A stretch of 64,000 nt of DNA from the NCBI RefSeq assembly GCF_900143005.1, contig NZ_FRCS01000004.1:62001-126000 (forward strand), in the 5' to 3' direction. The notes beneath the pieces were generated by a model that made no database searches, had not been told where the DNA came from, and worked only from the letters and a program-made list of their open reading frames with translations. Origin of the DNA: Cryptosporangium aurantiacum (GTDB lineage: Bacteria; Actinomycetota; Actinomycetes; Mycobacteriales; Cryptosporangiaceae). Positions 8,357 through 17,367 of the stretch are shown here, in pieces; position 1 is the stretch's first letter, and the number at the start of each line of letters is the position of its first letter. A program made the position numbers and the translations under genes.

Positions 8357-8613
8357 GGTGCACCTCCCCGCGGTAGCTCCTGCTCGTGGGCGCGAATCGC
8401 GCCGATCAGCGCCTCAGCGTCCGGGCCGAACGCGGGACGTTGGCTCGGATGTTGGGGCTTCCAGGGCAGGGCGTCGTAGCCCACCTCCGGACGCTCGGGG
8501 GAGCCGCCTTGTGAGTAGTTCGGATACCAGTCGGCGAGTTCCAGTCCGGGCTCGTGCGTGGGCTGGTCTATGACGAGTGAACCCTTCGCGGACCCTTCCA
8601 CGTGATACGCCAT
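8341..8613 (-). CDS. Unknown 90-residue protein, first gene of the small-protein operon
   Basis: The family is not recognised. The protein is rich in proline and aromatic residues (LELADWYPNYSQGGSPERPE) and ends in a short basic, cysteine-containing tail. ATG at 8613 follows GAGGTGG. It is the promoter-proximal gene of three overlapping genes and is divergent from the XRE-TPR regulator at 8765, which is the obvious candidate to control it. Confidence 0.6.
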   Translation of the reverse strand: MAYHVEGSAKGSLVIDQPTHEPGLELADWYPNYSQGGSPERPEVGYDALPWKPQHPSQRPAFGPDAEALIGAIRAHEQELPRGGAPCRCR

Positions 8614-8764
8614 GCGACCCCACCTCTTCCGAGCGTCAGGCGTGATTCGATTGAGCGGGCCGATTCTTTGGCCGCATCAGTAGCGTGAAAGGCGGGGCGC
8701 CTGACGAACAGGTCGTTGCTGTCGTCAAGGACGGCGACGACCAGGTGACGACAGGAGGAACCAC
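8614..8764. promoter_or_regulatory. Divergent promoter region with a distant inverted repeat
   Basis: The 151-bp gap between the small-protein operon and the XRE-TPR gene holds cgtcaggcg at 8634-8642 and its reverse complement cgcctgacg at 8698-8706. Two half-sites about 64 bp apart could be bound together by a regulator. Promoter hexamers could not be assigned. Confidence 0.35.
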
Positions 8765-9997
8765 GTGGCCGAACGCGAAGCGGCCGACGCGCAACGATTC
8801 GGGCAGCTCCTGCGCGCGCTCCGCAAGGAACGTGGACTCTCCCTGAGCCAGTTGGCGGCGATCACCTACACGCACCGCGGAAGCATCGGCAACATCGAGA
8901 ACGGCAAGCGGCTGCCCGATCGGCGTTTCGCGGAGATCGCCGACGTGGAACTCGGGGCAGACGGTCGACTGATTGCCTCGTGGCGGCACGCGACCGGGGA
9001 TCGGGATGCGCGGCGGAGGAGAAGTCAGCTTCTCGATGCGGCGCTAGCGGAATCGCGGGATATCGCTCGCGAGGCAGAACCGGTGATGGCGGACTCAGCC
9101 GGGGAGCGCACGCAAGAGTTGGCAGTCCAGTACCTCGGTACTCCGCCAGCGAAAATCCTGGAAACCGCGATACGACTCCGCCGCGAGGTGAACACGGCCC
9201 TCAAGCACGGGCAGCTACGCTCGCGCGCGGTCACGGACGGAATCGTCACCGTCGGCCGACTCTCCGGAATCCTCGCGTACGCCGCCCTAGATCTCGGCTA
9301 TCCGGACGCTGCCACCGCGCACTCCGAAGCTGCCTGGCGGTGCGCAGACCTGGCAGGTGACGCCGAACTGAAGGCATGGACTCGGGGAACTCAGAGCCTC
9401 ATCTACCGATTCAAGGGAGACAATCAGCGAGCGCTAGATTCCGCGGTCGCCGGCCAGGAGCACACGCGGAGAGGGCAATCGTTGAGCAGGTTGCTGAGCG
9501 CGGAAGCACAGTGCCGCGCGGTGGATGGTGACTCCCAATCCGCCAATCGCCTCTTGAGTCGAGGGTTGGCAGAGTGCGAGCAAGGTTCTACACGGGATGC
9601 AGAGGCAGGAATCTTCGGGTTCCCAATCGAGAAGTTGCATTACTACGTCGGCAGCAGCCTAATATGGCTCGACGGCGAGAAGGATGCCGAACGTGCAGTC
9701 ACTGGTGCGGTAACCGCCGTACAACTCTGGGACACCGCTGAGCCGCACAGACGGTCCCCGAGCGATCAAGCACTGTCGCGTATCTACTGGACTACGGCCA
9801 GCCTGCAATTGGGCGACATCTCCGGAGCAGCAGAGGCCATCCGGCCCGTGCTCGATCTACCCACCGATTTGCGGTACTCCTGGATCAATAGACGCCTGCA
9901 CCCTCTTCTCACTACCCTCACCAAGCCACCTTATGCGGATGCGCCGGAGGCCTTGGAGCTAATCGGGCAGATCCGCTTCTTCCTTGCAGACCCCTAG
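8765..9997 (+). CDS. XRE-family regulator with TPR-like C-terminal domain
   Basis: The protein is 410 residues. An N-terminal helix-turn-helix (about residues 12-66) carries LLRALRKERGLSLSQLAAIT and GSIGNIENGKRLPD. The remaining ~330 residues are helical and repeat-like, as in actinomycete XRE-TPR regulators that sense a peptide or small molecule. GTG at 8765 sits 6 nt after AGGAGG. The second half uses more A/T-ending codons than the chromosome genes here, a sign of transfer. It probably regulates the divergent three-gene operon. Confidence 0.8.
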   Translation: MAEREAADAQRFGQLLRALRKERGLSLSQLAAITYTHRGSIGNIENGKRLPDRRFAEIADVELGADGRLIASWRHATGDRDARRRRSQLLDAALAESRDIAREAEPVMADSAGERTQELAVQYLGTPPAKILETAIRLRREVNTALKHGQLRSRAVTDGIVTVGRLSGILAYAALDLGYPDAATAHSEAAWRCADLAGDAELKAWTRGTQSLIYRFKGDNQRALDSAVAGQEHTRRGQSLSRLLSAEAQCRAVDGDSQSANRLLSRGLAECEQGSTRDAEAGIFGFPIEKLHYYVGSSLIWLDGEKDAERAVTGAVTAVQLWDTAEPHRRSPSDQALSRIYWTTASLQLGDISGAAEAIRPVLDLPTDLRYSWINRRLHPLLTTLTKPPYADAPEALELIGQIRFFLADP

Positions 9998-10016
9998 CAG
10001 TCAACTTTACGGACCC

Positions 10017-10607
10017 CTAGATAAAACCATCAATGAGATCGCGCAAGAACGACATACCCGCGATCACGACTCCAATGATCGTTGCCCACTTGATTAGATT
10101 TTCGCCGTTCTTCGGAACCGAATCAGCCGGAGTCATCTGCCAACCGCCCGCCGCCGGTTGCCGCTCCGCACGCGCTCGCCGATCAACAGAGTCAGGTCGT
10201 GGCCACATCAGATCGGGAAGAACCAGACTTCTGCCCGACCGAACCAGGGTGGGAAATCCGCGTTTCAGACCGTTATGGTAGTCACACGCACGTAGTAGCC
10301 CGCGAACTCGCCATCGGCATGGCCTACCGGATTTCGTCTCTACTCGACAAACCGTGACACGGATAGCCAGAACATAGAAGACCAAGAGGGCAAAGATCCA
10401 TGCCGAGTAGCCCCATTCGTGGGCATACAGAGTTAGCAGGAGGAGCCCAGCCGCGAGCGTTCCCCACGATTTGAAAGGAGTCCGAGATTTGCGGCTTCCG
10501 GAAGAGCGTCCGCGCGATGTAGCCAAAGCCGTTACCCCCCAGCGGCCAGCATCAGCAAGGCGACGAGATCGGTCTCGCGTCGATCTACGCTCTACCGGTT
10601 CAATCAA
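10017..10607 (-). CDS. Membrane protein with a small Cys/His cluster, unknown function
   Basis: The 196-residue protein has a basic N terminus, two adjacent hydrophobic segments (LAAGLLLLTLYAHEW and WIFALLVFYVLAIRV) and a third near the C terminus (WATIIGVVIAGMSFL). Between them lies CRVETKSGRPCRWRVRG followed by CDYH, a possible metal-binding loop seen in other actinobacterial small membrane proteins. It converges on the XRE-TPR gene with a 19-bp gap. Base composition is relatively AT-rich, matching the mobile element. Confidence 0.65.
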   Translation of the reverse strand: MIEPVERRSTRDRSRRLADAGRWGVTALATSRGRSSGSRKSRTPFKSWGTLAAGLLLLTLYAHEWGYSAWIFALLVFYVLAIRVTVCRVETKSGRPCRWRVRGLLRACDYHNGLKRGFPTLVRSGRSLVLPDLMWPRPDSVDRRARAERQPAAGGWQMTPADSVPKNGENLIKWATIIGVVIAGMSFLRDLIDGFI

Positions 10608-10819
10608 ATCGGGTCAAGAACTACACCTTTGTAGCTTGAGGCGAGATTGCACCAATTTTCCTATGAGGAAATATTGGACAAATGATCGCCCGAGAGGACC
10701 GGCCCCGATGCCGATCTGATGCTTTTCTGGGCATGGCGATGATTCTTCACGCATTCCATGACCGCACGTCACCGTAGGATAGTTTTGCCCGATTCTCCGC
10801 TCGGCGCATCGGCACTTGT

Positions 10820-11743
10820 TCAGAGACGGTCCCCCAGTGCCATCCTCCGGTGCGCCGCTCGTGCCCTCTCATCCGCCGCGCTTGCCGCATACCGGCCGAC
10901 CATCTCGCGCGAACGCCACCCAGCTAGGCGCATCAAGTCCTGCTCCTGCCCCCCATCCGCCAACCACCGGTGCGCGAACGTGTGCCGGAACCGATGCGGG
11001 TGCACGTTCTCGATCCCCGCATCGGCCGCACGACGCTCCAGCATCTGCGTAATGCCGCTCCCGGTCATCTTCCCCTTCTTGCCCAGCCACAGGGCGTCCA
11101 GGTTCGCCTGAGGGTGCCTGGAGCGCAGCCGGAGATACCGCCGCAGCGCCTCCCCGGTCTTCACCCCGAACGGCACCGCCCGCCCGCGCCGGCCCTTGCC
11201 CATCACGATCGCGACGTCCGCATCGAAGTCCAGGTCACCCAACTCCAGCCCAGCCACTTCGGACAGCCGAGCCCCGGAGTCGAGGAAGAACCGGATGATC
11301 GCGGTATCGCGTCGGTTCTCGAACCGCTTGCCATCGGCCGAACGCAGCAGCGCGACCAGCTCGTCTTCCGTGAAGACCGGCACCGGCTGCTCAGGAATCG
11401 CCGGCGGACGCATCTTCGCCATCGGCGACGCGTCGACCTCGCCCTCTTCCTCTAGCCAGCGGAAGAGCTGCTGCAACGTCCGGTAGTGCTTGGCGGCGTT
11501 CCCCGCGGAACCCGTGGCAACGAGATGGCCGAGGTAGTGCTCAATGTGCTCGCGACGAACGGCACCGACCCGCGTCGGCATCCCGTTAGCCACGAGGTAG
11601 ACCACGAACGCCCGACCGACGGTCGAGTACGAGCTGATCGTGGACGGCGCCCGGTTCAACGCCCGTAAGTGTCGCTGCCAGTCCGGCAGCAGGGTCGCGA
11701 TGTCATCGATCGCGACCGAAGAAGCACGCGAAGTAGCGGCCAT
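10820..11743 (-). CDS. Tyrosine recombinase / integrase (XerC/D-like size)
   Basis: The protein is 307 residues from ATG 11743. The N-terminal core-binding domain spans ~10-100 and the catalytic domain ~125-300. The catalytic set is complete: R159 in [11 protein letters not shown]183 in [10 protein letters not shown]250 and R253 in [10 protein letters not shown]276 at the His/Trp position in LAGWRS, and Y285 in GRYAAS. It lies 62 bp from the tRNA 3' end, the classic position of an integrase next to its attachment site. It is shorter than most actinomycete element integrases. No ribosome site precedes the ATG, so the start could lie further upstream. Confidence 0.9.
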   Translation of the reverse strand: MAATSRASSVAIDDIATLLPDWQRHLRALNRAPSTISSYSTVGRAFVVYLVANGMPTRVGAVRREHIEHYLGHLVATGSAGNAAKHYRTLQQLFRWLEEEGEVDASPMAKMRPPAIPEQPVPVFTEDELVALLRSADGKRFENRRDTAIIRFFLDSGARLSEVAGLELGDLDFDADVAIVMGKGRRGRAVPFGVKTGEALRRYLRLRSRHPQANLDALWLGKKGKMTGSGITQMLERRAADAGIENVHPHRFRHTFAHRWLADGGQEQDLMRLAGWRSREMVGRYAASAADERARAAHRRMALGDRL

Positions 11744-11805
11744 GCGCAGCAGAATACTGTGCTGTTGCACCGCTACGCAGGATTCAGTCCCAACGTATTG
11801 CCTGG

Positions 11806-11882
<77 letters not shown>

Positions 11883-12055
11883 TCGCAGGCGCAGACTAGC
11901 GTCCGCCGCGGGGTGATGGCGTGCCGCCCCGGGCGACTGTCCGGCGTCCGACAGCGGTGTTCCAAGACGGGCGTCGCTTGCCTACGGTGCTGCGCCGCAC
12001 GCGGAGGGCAACCAGGGACGCGCCGCCCTAGAACCCGGTGACCGGGACTGCCGCG

Positions 12056-13351
12056 CTACTTCGGCTTGCTCTTGCCTTCGGCGTCGGACGGCCCCGCGGT
12101 GCCGCCCGGGGCATCGTCCGCGTCGGGGTCCGCAGCCGACGGGCGCGGCTCAACGGGGGACGCCGACGCTGCGCGGACGTCGTCGAGGGCCTCCGCCACG
12201 CGCGACCGGCCCGAGGTTCCGGTGCGCGAAGGCGGCGCGGAGCGGCGCGAGCTTGAACGGGCGCGGCCGGAAGGGGACGTCCCGGCCGCCGGAGGCTCCG
12301 GCACGGACGATCCCGATCCCGAAGCGACCGACCCGGAAGACAGCGACTCGGAAGACCTCGACTCGGGCTGGCTCGGCCCCGAAGGGCCGGTCTCCGACGA
12401 TCCGGAACTCGAAAGGACTGTCCCCGATGATCCGGAACCCGAGACGAATGGCTCGGACGATCCGGAGCCGGCAACGAACGGCTCCGACGATCCGGACCGC
12501 GAACGGACCGGTTCCGACGGCACCGACTCGGACGGCCTGGGGGCGGTGAGCGCGGGCGCGAAGGGCACGGACTCGCTCGACGACGACCGGCTGGACGAGC
12601 GGCCGAAGCGGCGGGACTTCGGGGCCGGCTCGGCGTCGTCGGTGGCCGAGACCGGAGGCGCGAACGCCGCGGCGGTCAGGTCGATCGGGCGGGTGTCGAA
12701 CGAACGGTAGCCGAGCACCCAGCGCACCGAGATTGCGACGAAGAACGAACCCTTGCCGAGTTTGCGCAGCACGTTCGGGTACCGAGCAAGGTAGTAGCCC
12801 GCGCTGGCGGTCGCCACGGCCGAGTGGCCCCACGCGATCACCGCGGTGCCGGGCAGCCCGGTCTCCTTCGGTGACAGCCGGACGATGAACGCGAACGTCT
12901 CGTCGTCGGTACGCGCGAACGTGCGACCGTCGCACCGGTACGACAGCTTGCCGGTCTCCGGGTCGGTCAGGATCTCGAAGCCCGGGCAGTACGCCTTGAG
13001 GAAGGTCGCGCTCACCTGGTTGCCGGACGGACCGCCGATCGCGATCACGTCCAACGGCGCGTTTTCCGCGGACTCGCCGCTCCGGTTGACGACCGGCACC
13101 GTTCCGACGCGGTTGCAGGCCTCCAGGACGTGCGCGAGCCCGATCGCGTCGTAGGTGGTCAGCAGCCCGGCCGGGTGCGCGTTGTCCGCCCATGGGTAGA
13201 CCGGCGTGACGACGGCAGCCGTCTCGGTGCCGACCAGCCACCGTAATGCGCGCTGCCGGTACCGCCGCCGGACCCACAAGTAGATCTCGACCAGCAGAAC
13301 CGCGAGCACGCTGGAGATGATCCCCGCGATGAGCTCCTCGGCAATCGCCAT
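12056..13351 (-). CDS. Membrane-anchored protein with Ser/Pro/Glu-rich tail, unknown function
   Basis: The 431-residue protein starts at ATG 13351. A transmembrane helix at about residues 6-27 (LIAGIISSVLAVLLVEIYLW) is followed by a basic stretch. A folded domain of ~190 residues comes next, with motifs such as TPVYPWADN and VIAIGGPSGNQ that I cannot assign. The last ~190 residues are low-complexity repeats of SGSSEP and SESVP type, like a flexible linker. No neighbour suggests a role. The 173 bp between it and the tRNA contain nothing recognisable. Confidence 0.6.
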   Translation of the reverse strand: MAIAEELIAGIISSVLAVLLVEIYLWVRRRYRQRALRWLVGTETAAVVTPVYPWADNAHPAGLLTTYDAIGLAHVLEACNRVGTVPVVNRSGESAENAPLDVIAIGGPSGNQVSATFLKAYCPGFEILTDPETGKLSYRCDGRTFARTDDETFAFIVRLSPKETGLPGTAVIAWGHSAVATASAGYYLARYPNVLRKLGKGSFFVAISVRWVLGYRSFDTRPIDLTAAAFAPPVSATDDAEPAPKSRRFGRSSSRSSSSESVPFAPALTAPRPSESVPSEPVRSRSGSSEPFVAGSGSSEPFVSGSGSSGTVLSSSGSSETGPSGPSQPESRSSESLSSGSVASGSGSSVPEPPAAGTSPSGRARSSSRRSAPPSRTGTSGRSRVAEALDDVRAASASPVEPRPSAADPDADDAPGGTAGPSDAEGKSKPK

Positions 13352-13443
13352 GCGCACAGGGTATCGGCGCGCCGAAGCGCTATCGGTGCAAACGGCAAGC
13401 CGTTCGCAATCCGCCGCGAAGCGTCGCAACCGCGGTCACGCAA

Positions 13444-13504
13444 CGCAACCGCTGCGCGGCCGCACGAACCCACACCGCGCAACCGCTGCGCGGCCGCACG
13501 AACC
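13444..13504. repeat. 27-bp direct repeat, two copies
   Basis: The 27-bp unit beginning cgcaaccgctgcgcggccgc occurs at 13444-13470 and again at 13478-13504, in the gap between two leftward genes. Each copy holds the palindrome-rich core gctgcgcggccgc. Function unknown. Confidence 0.6.
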
Positions 13505-13541
13505 GAACCCGGAGCGGCCGCCAACCCCCGCGCGCGGAACC

Positions 13542-14939
13542 TCAGGCCACCCGGCCGGTTCGCCCTCGGACCACTGCTTCCAGGACGTCTACTGCCACCT
13601 CGCCCTGTGCCCTTCCCGACGGCACACACGCCCGCGCCCGCACCGTGAACCCCGGATCGTCCAGCACGGTCCGCACCGCCTCCGCCAACCGCGCCGGCGT
13701 CAGCTTTCGCGGCGGAATCGCCAGGCCCAGCCCGGCCCGCACCAGCTTGGCGGCGTTCTCGGCCTGCTCGCCCGCGCCCGGCACGACCACCAGCGGCACC
13801 CCGCGGGCGAGCGCCTTCGCCACGATGCCGTGCCCCGCCCCGCTGACCACCACGGACGCTTCGGAGATGGCCGGGCCCTGCCGGCCCGGCCCGGCCACGA
13901 CGTGGTCCGGTACCGGTCCGTCAGGCTCCTCGAACTGCGTACACGCTATGCGGACGCCCGGCAGCGCGCCGATCGCCGTTCCTAGCAGATCGGCGGCGCC
14001 ACCCGGCACAGTGGACGCCGACACGAACACCAGCGGCGAAGACCCCGGCGGAAGGGGCAGCGAAATAGTCGCAGGGTCCCACTCCAGCGGCCCCACCCGA
14101 TACGCGTCCGGCGGCCAGTCCCGGTGCGGCGGCTCGAGCGCGGGCACCGACGCGATCAGCCGCGCGACCGGGCGCCCGTCGGCGCGCAACCCCAGCGACG
14201 CCCGCGCGACCGCCTGCTCCACGGTGCCGCGCTGCCAGTCTCGCGACACCAGCCGGTAGAGCGCCTGGTCCCGAAGACCCCGCAGCCCGTCGAGCACCCG
14301 GTCCCGCGGAGCCCGCCCGACCCCGCCTCCCGGAGCGACGCCCGAGCCTGCCGGCGCGAACCCCGAACCTGCCGGAACGACGCCCGAACCCGCCGAAGGC
14401 AAGCCCGAACCTGCCGGAACGACGCCCGAACCTGCCGGAACGACCCCCGAGCCTGCCGGCGTGAACCCCGAACCTGCCGGAACGACGCCCGAACCTGCCG
14501 GAACGACCCCCGAGCCTGCCGGCGTGAACCCTGAACCCGGTGGCGGGAGGTACGGCGACGGGTCCTGCAGCGGATGCGGCACCAGCTGCACCCACGGCAC
14601 CCCGAGCAGCCCCGCCGCGTACCCACCGAACGGCGAGATGACGTCGGCGACCACACAGTCCGGCCCGAACGGCCGCAGCGTCTCCGCGAGAATCGGCGCC
14701 AGCCGCGCCGATTCTCCGTGCAACTGCGCGAACACCCCACCCGGATGACTACCCGGCGAGAGCTGGTGCAGCTTCGAGGCGACGAACCCGTCCCGCCGCA
14801 GCGCCGGGAGCCACCGCCCGGCGACGACCACCATCGGCAAGTGCCCGCGCCGCCGCAGCGCTGCAGCGAGCCCGACGAGCGGGAACACGTGCCCCGGATC
14901 GGACCCGGCCACGAGCGCGACGCGGAGCGGAGGCGACAT
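13542..14939 (-). CDS. GT-B glycosyltransferase (UGT-like) with a repeat-expanded linker
   Basis: The protein is 465 residues from ATG 14939. The N-terminal lobe begins LRVALVAGSDPGHVFPLVGL, the usual start of macrolide/UGT-type transferases. The C-terminal lobe carries SGAGHGIVAKALARGVPLVV, then PGAGEQAENA, the donor-binding signature region. Between the lobes (about residues 130-200) sit roughly ten copies of a PAGSGVV-like heptapeptide. It probably transfers an activated sugar to a small molecule. It is divergent from the SDR at 14991 with 51 bp between. Confidence 0.8.
   Translation of the reverse strand: MSPPLRVALVAGSDPGHVFPLVGLAAALRRRGHLPMVVVAGRWLPALRRDGFVASKLHQLSPGSHPGGVFAQLHGESARLAPILAETLRPFGPDCVVADVISPFGGYAAGLLGVPWVQLVPHPLQDPSPYLPPPGSGFTPAGSGVVPAGSGVVPAGSGFTPAGSGVVPAGSGVVPAGSGLPSAGSGVVPAGSGFAPAGSGVAPGGGVGRAPRDRVLDGLRGLRDQALYRLVSRDWQRGTVEQAVARASLGLRADGRPVARLIASVPALEPPHRDWPPDAYRVGPLEWDPATISLPLPPGSSPLVFVSASTVPGGAADLLGTAIGALPGVRIACTQFEEPDGPVPDHVVAGPGRQGPAISEASVVVSGAGHGIVAKALARGVPLVVVPGAGEQAENAAKLVRAGLGLAIPPRKLTPARLAEAVRTVLDDPGFTVRARACVPSGRAQGEVAVDVLEAVVRGRTGRVA
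14341..14538. repeat. 21-bp tandem repeat inside the glycosyltransferase gene
   Basis: Units like cctgccggaacgacgcccga repeat every 21 bp, about 9-10 times. A 63-bp higher-order unit is duplicated almost exactly (14407-14469 and 14470-14532). The reading frame is kept, giving PAGSGxx heptapeptides in the interdomain linker. Confidence 0.85.
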
Positions 14940-14990
14940 GGCGCGGACAGTAGCGTGGCCCCTGAGATAGCCGTGAAGCAGGAGGTCAGG

Positions 14991-15776
14991 ATGGATTTGG
15001 GGCTGGACGGCGCACGAGCGGTGATCACCGGCGGCAGCCGAGGCCTGGGGCTGGCGATCGCCGACTCCCTCGCGCGCGAGGGAGCCTGGGTGGGGCTGAT
15101 CGCCCGCGGCCCGGACGACCTCGCCGACGCCGCCGATCGAATCGGACGCCACGGCAGCCCGGTCGTCACCGTGATCGCCGACGTCACCGACTCCGCAGCG
15201 CTCGCGGCAGCGGTCGACGAGGTCGCGAGCGCGCTCGGCGGCCTCGACCGCGTCGTCGCGAACGCGGGCGGCACGGCGGGCAACGGCAACCTGCGCAACG
15301 GCACGGTCGACGACTTCCTGGACACCTACGCGCTCAACGTCGGTCACGCGGCGGCGCTCACCAAGGCCGCGCTGCCGCACCTGGAAACCGCGCAGCGCGG
15401 ATCGGTGCTGTTCGTGGCGTCCGTGACCGGCACGAAGCCCGGGCCGCGCACGGCCTACGCGGCGGCGAAGGCCGCCGAGATCCATCTGGCCGCAACGCTC
15501 GCGCTGGAGCTCGCACCGCTGCACATCCGAGTCAACGCGATCAGCCCGGGTTCGATCCTGTTCGAGGGCGGCGGCTGGGCGAACCTCAAGGCGAACAACC
15601 CGGAGGTCTTCGAGAAGTTCCGCGCGAACGAGTTCCCGTTCGGACGGCTGGGCCACCCGGAGGAGGTCGGCGACGTCGCCGCGTTCCTGCTCTCCGACCG
15701 GGCGTCGTGGATCACCGGCGCGAACATCGTCGTGGACGGCGGTCAGGGCAAGCCGAGCGCCCGCACGTTCGCCTGA
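14991..15776 (+). CDS. Short-chain dehydrogenase/reductase
   Basis: The protein is 261 residues. The NAD(P) motif TGGSRGLGLAIA sits near residues 13-24, with NAG at ~90. The catalytic serine lies in VLFVASVTG and the YxxxK motif in TAYAAAKAAE. The end ASWITGANIVVDGGQGKPSA is typical of classical SDRs of the 3-ketoacyl reductase type. ATG at 14991 follows AGGAGG at ideal distance. The substrate cannot be read from sequence; the oxygenase and regulator just downstream suggest shared small-molecule metabolism. Confidence 0.85.
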   Translation: MDLGLDGARAVITGGSRGLGLAIADSLAREGAWVGLIARGPDDLADAADRIGRHGSPVVTVIADVTDSAALAAAVDEVASALGGLDRVVANAGGTAGNGNLRNGTVDDFLDTYALNVGHAAALTKAALPHLETAQRGSVLFVASVTGTKPGPRTAYAAAKAAEIHLAATLALELAPLHIRVNAISPGSILFEGGGWANLKANNPEVFEKFRANEFPFGRLGHPEEVGDVAAFLLSDRASWITGANIVVDGGQGKPSARTFA

Positions 15777-15832
15777 AACTATCAACGAGTGATGTTAACG
15801 TCCCATCAGTCATTGACACGATGGGAGTCGAC

Positions 15833-17332
15833 ATGACGCATGTCCGGGTCGCGGTGATCGGGTCGGGCTTCGGCGGCATCGGCGCCGCGGTCCGGTTGAA
15901 GAACGCGGGCGTCCACGACTTCGTCCTGCTCGAGCGGGCCGGTGCGATCGGCGGGACCTGGCGCGACAACACCTACCCCGGATGCGCCTGCGACGTCCCG
16001 TCGCATCTGTACTCGTTCTCGTTCGCGCCGAACCCGCGCTGGCCGCGGAGCTTCTCCGCGCAACCGGACATCCGCCGGTACCTGGAGGACGTCGTCGACC
16101 GGTTCGGCGTCCGCCCGCACGTGCGGTTCCACACCGAAGTGCTCGAGGCGACGTGGACCGGAACCGACTGGCACATCCGGACGAGTACCGGCGACCTCAC
16201 CGCGAACGTGCTGGTCGCCGCCGCCGGGCCGCTGTCCGACCCGCAGATCCCGGACGTCCCCGGCCTGGCCGGGTTCCCGGGCGAGATCTGGCATTCGTCG
16301 CAGTGGAACCACGCGTACGACCTGCGCGGCAAACGCGTCGCGGTGATCGGCACCGGCGCGTCAGCGGTCCAGTTCGTGCCACAGATCCAGCCGCACGTCC
16401 GCGAGCTGACCGTCTTCCAGCGCACCGCGCCGTGGATCCTGCCCCGCGCCGACCGCCCGATCACCGGCGCCGAGCGGGCCGTGTTCAGCTCGGCCGCGCT
16501 CACCCAGAAAGTCGCCCGCGCCGGCGTCTACCTGACCCGCGAGGCCACCGTTCCCGGGTTCGTGCTGACCCCCACGGTCCTGCGGGCCGGCGAGCTGGCC
16601 GCCAGGGCGCACATCCGCCGGAGCGTCCGCAACCCGGAGCTGCGGGCTGCGGTCACCCCGTCGTTCCGGCTGGGCTGCAAGCGGGTTCTGCTCTCGAACG
16701 ACTGGTATCCGGCGCTCGACGCGCCGAACGTCTCGTTGATCCCTGCCGGGTTGCGCGCCGTCGACGGCCACACGGTCATCGCTTCGGACGACACGCGGCG
16801 GGACGTCGACGCGATCATCTTCGGTACGGGTTTCCACGTCACCGACATGCCGGTAGCGCAGCGGGTCGTGGGGCGGGACGGGATCCGGCTGTCCGACCGC
16901 TGGGCGGGCGGAATGGAGGCGCTGCGCGGCACGACCGTGCACGGCTACCCGAACTTCTTCCTGCTGATCGGGCCGAACACCGGGCTGAGCCACAGCTCGA
17001 TGGTGTTCGTCATCGAGTCGCAGCTGAACTACCTGATCGACGCGGTCACGACGATGGAACGGCATGGGCTGGCGACGGTCGAACCCCGCGCGGATGCTCA
17101 GGAGCGCTGGAACGCCACGCTCCACCGGCGGATGAAGCGGACGGTGTGGGCGACCGGCGGGTGCAGCAGCTGGTACCAGGATTCCAGCGGCCGGGTCACC
17201 ACGCAGTGGCCCGGATCGACGTGGCGGTTCCGGATGGTCACCCGCGCGTTCGACGTCGGCGAGTACCACCTTCGGGCGGTGGCGCCGCCGGTGGAGCGCG
17301 AACTCGCGGCCGGAGCGGCGGGCGATCGCTAG
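15833..17332 (+). CDS. Flavin-containing Baeyer-Villiger-type monooxygenase
   Basis: The protein is 499 residues from ATG 15833, preceded by GGGAG (ATG 15821 is an alternative). It has an FAD Rossmann motif GSGFGGIG near the N terminus and a second, NADPH-binding, motif GTGASA at ~180. The Baeyer-Villiger fingerprint FxGxxxHxxxW is present as FPGEIWHSSQW. Such enzymes insert oxygen next to a ketone to form esters or lactones using NADPH and O2. It follows the SDR by 56 bp; an alcohol dehydrogenase plus ketone monooxygenase is a common pairing. Confidence 0.88.
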   Translation: MTHVRVAVIGSGFGGIGAAVRLKNAGVHDFVLLERAGAIGGTWRDNTYPGCACDVPSHLYSFSFAPNPRWPRSFSAQPDIRRYLEDVVDRFGVRPHVRFHTEVLEATWTGTDWHIRTSTGDLTANVLVAAAGPLSDPQIPDVPGLAGFPGEIWHSSQWNHAYDLRGKRVAVIGTGASAVQFVPQIQPHVRELTVFQRTAPWILPRADRPITGAERAVFSSAALTQKVARAGVYLTREATVPGFVLTPTVLRAGELAARAHIRRSVRNPELRAAVTPSFRLGCKRVLLSNDWYPALDAPNVSLIPAGLRAVDGHTVIASDDTRRDVDAIIFGTGFHVTDMPVAQRVVGRDGIRLSDRWAGGMEALRGTTVHGYPNFFLLIGPNTGLSHSSMVFVIESQLNYLIDAVTTMERHGLATVEPRADAQERWNATLHRRMKRTVWATGGCSSWYQDSSGRVTTQWPGSTWRFRMVTRAFDVGEYHLRAVAPPVERELAAGAAGDR

Positions 17333-17367
17333 GCTGCTGCCGGAAGCACACCGTACGGGAGGTCCGG

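Noticed and set aside
12150-13277. Arg-rich ORF in another frame of the 12,056-13,351 gene
   Set aside because: The chosen frame has a membrane helix and balanced composition; the other is Arg/Gly/Pro-rich as typical of shadow frames.
14341-14538. CRISPR array
   Set aside because: Units are contiguous 21-bp repeats without spacers and lie within a coding frame; no cas genes.
14574-14990. Open reading frame running upstream of the SDR gene
   Set aside because: It is antisense to the glycosyltransferase; the SDR start at 14991 has AGGAGG and the family N terminus.
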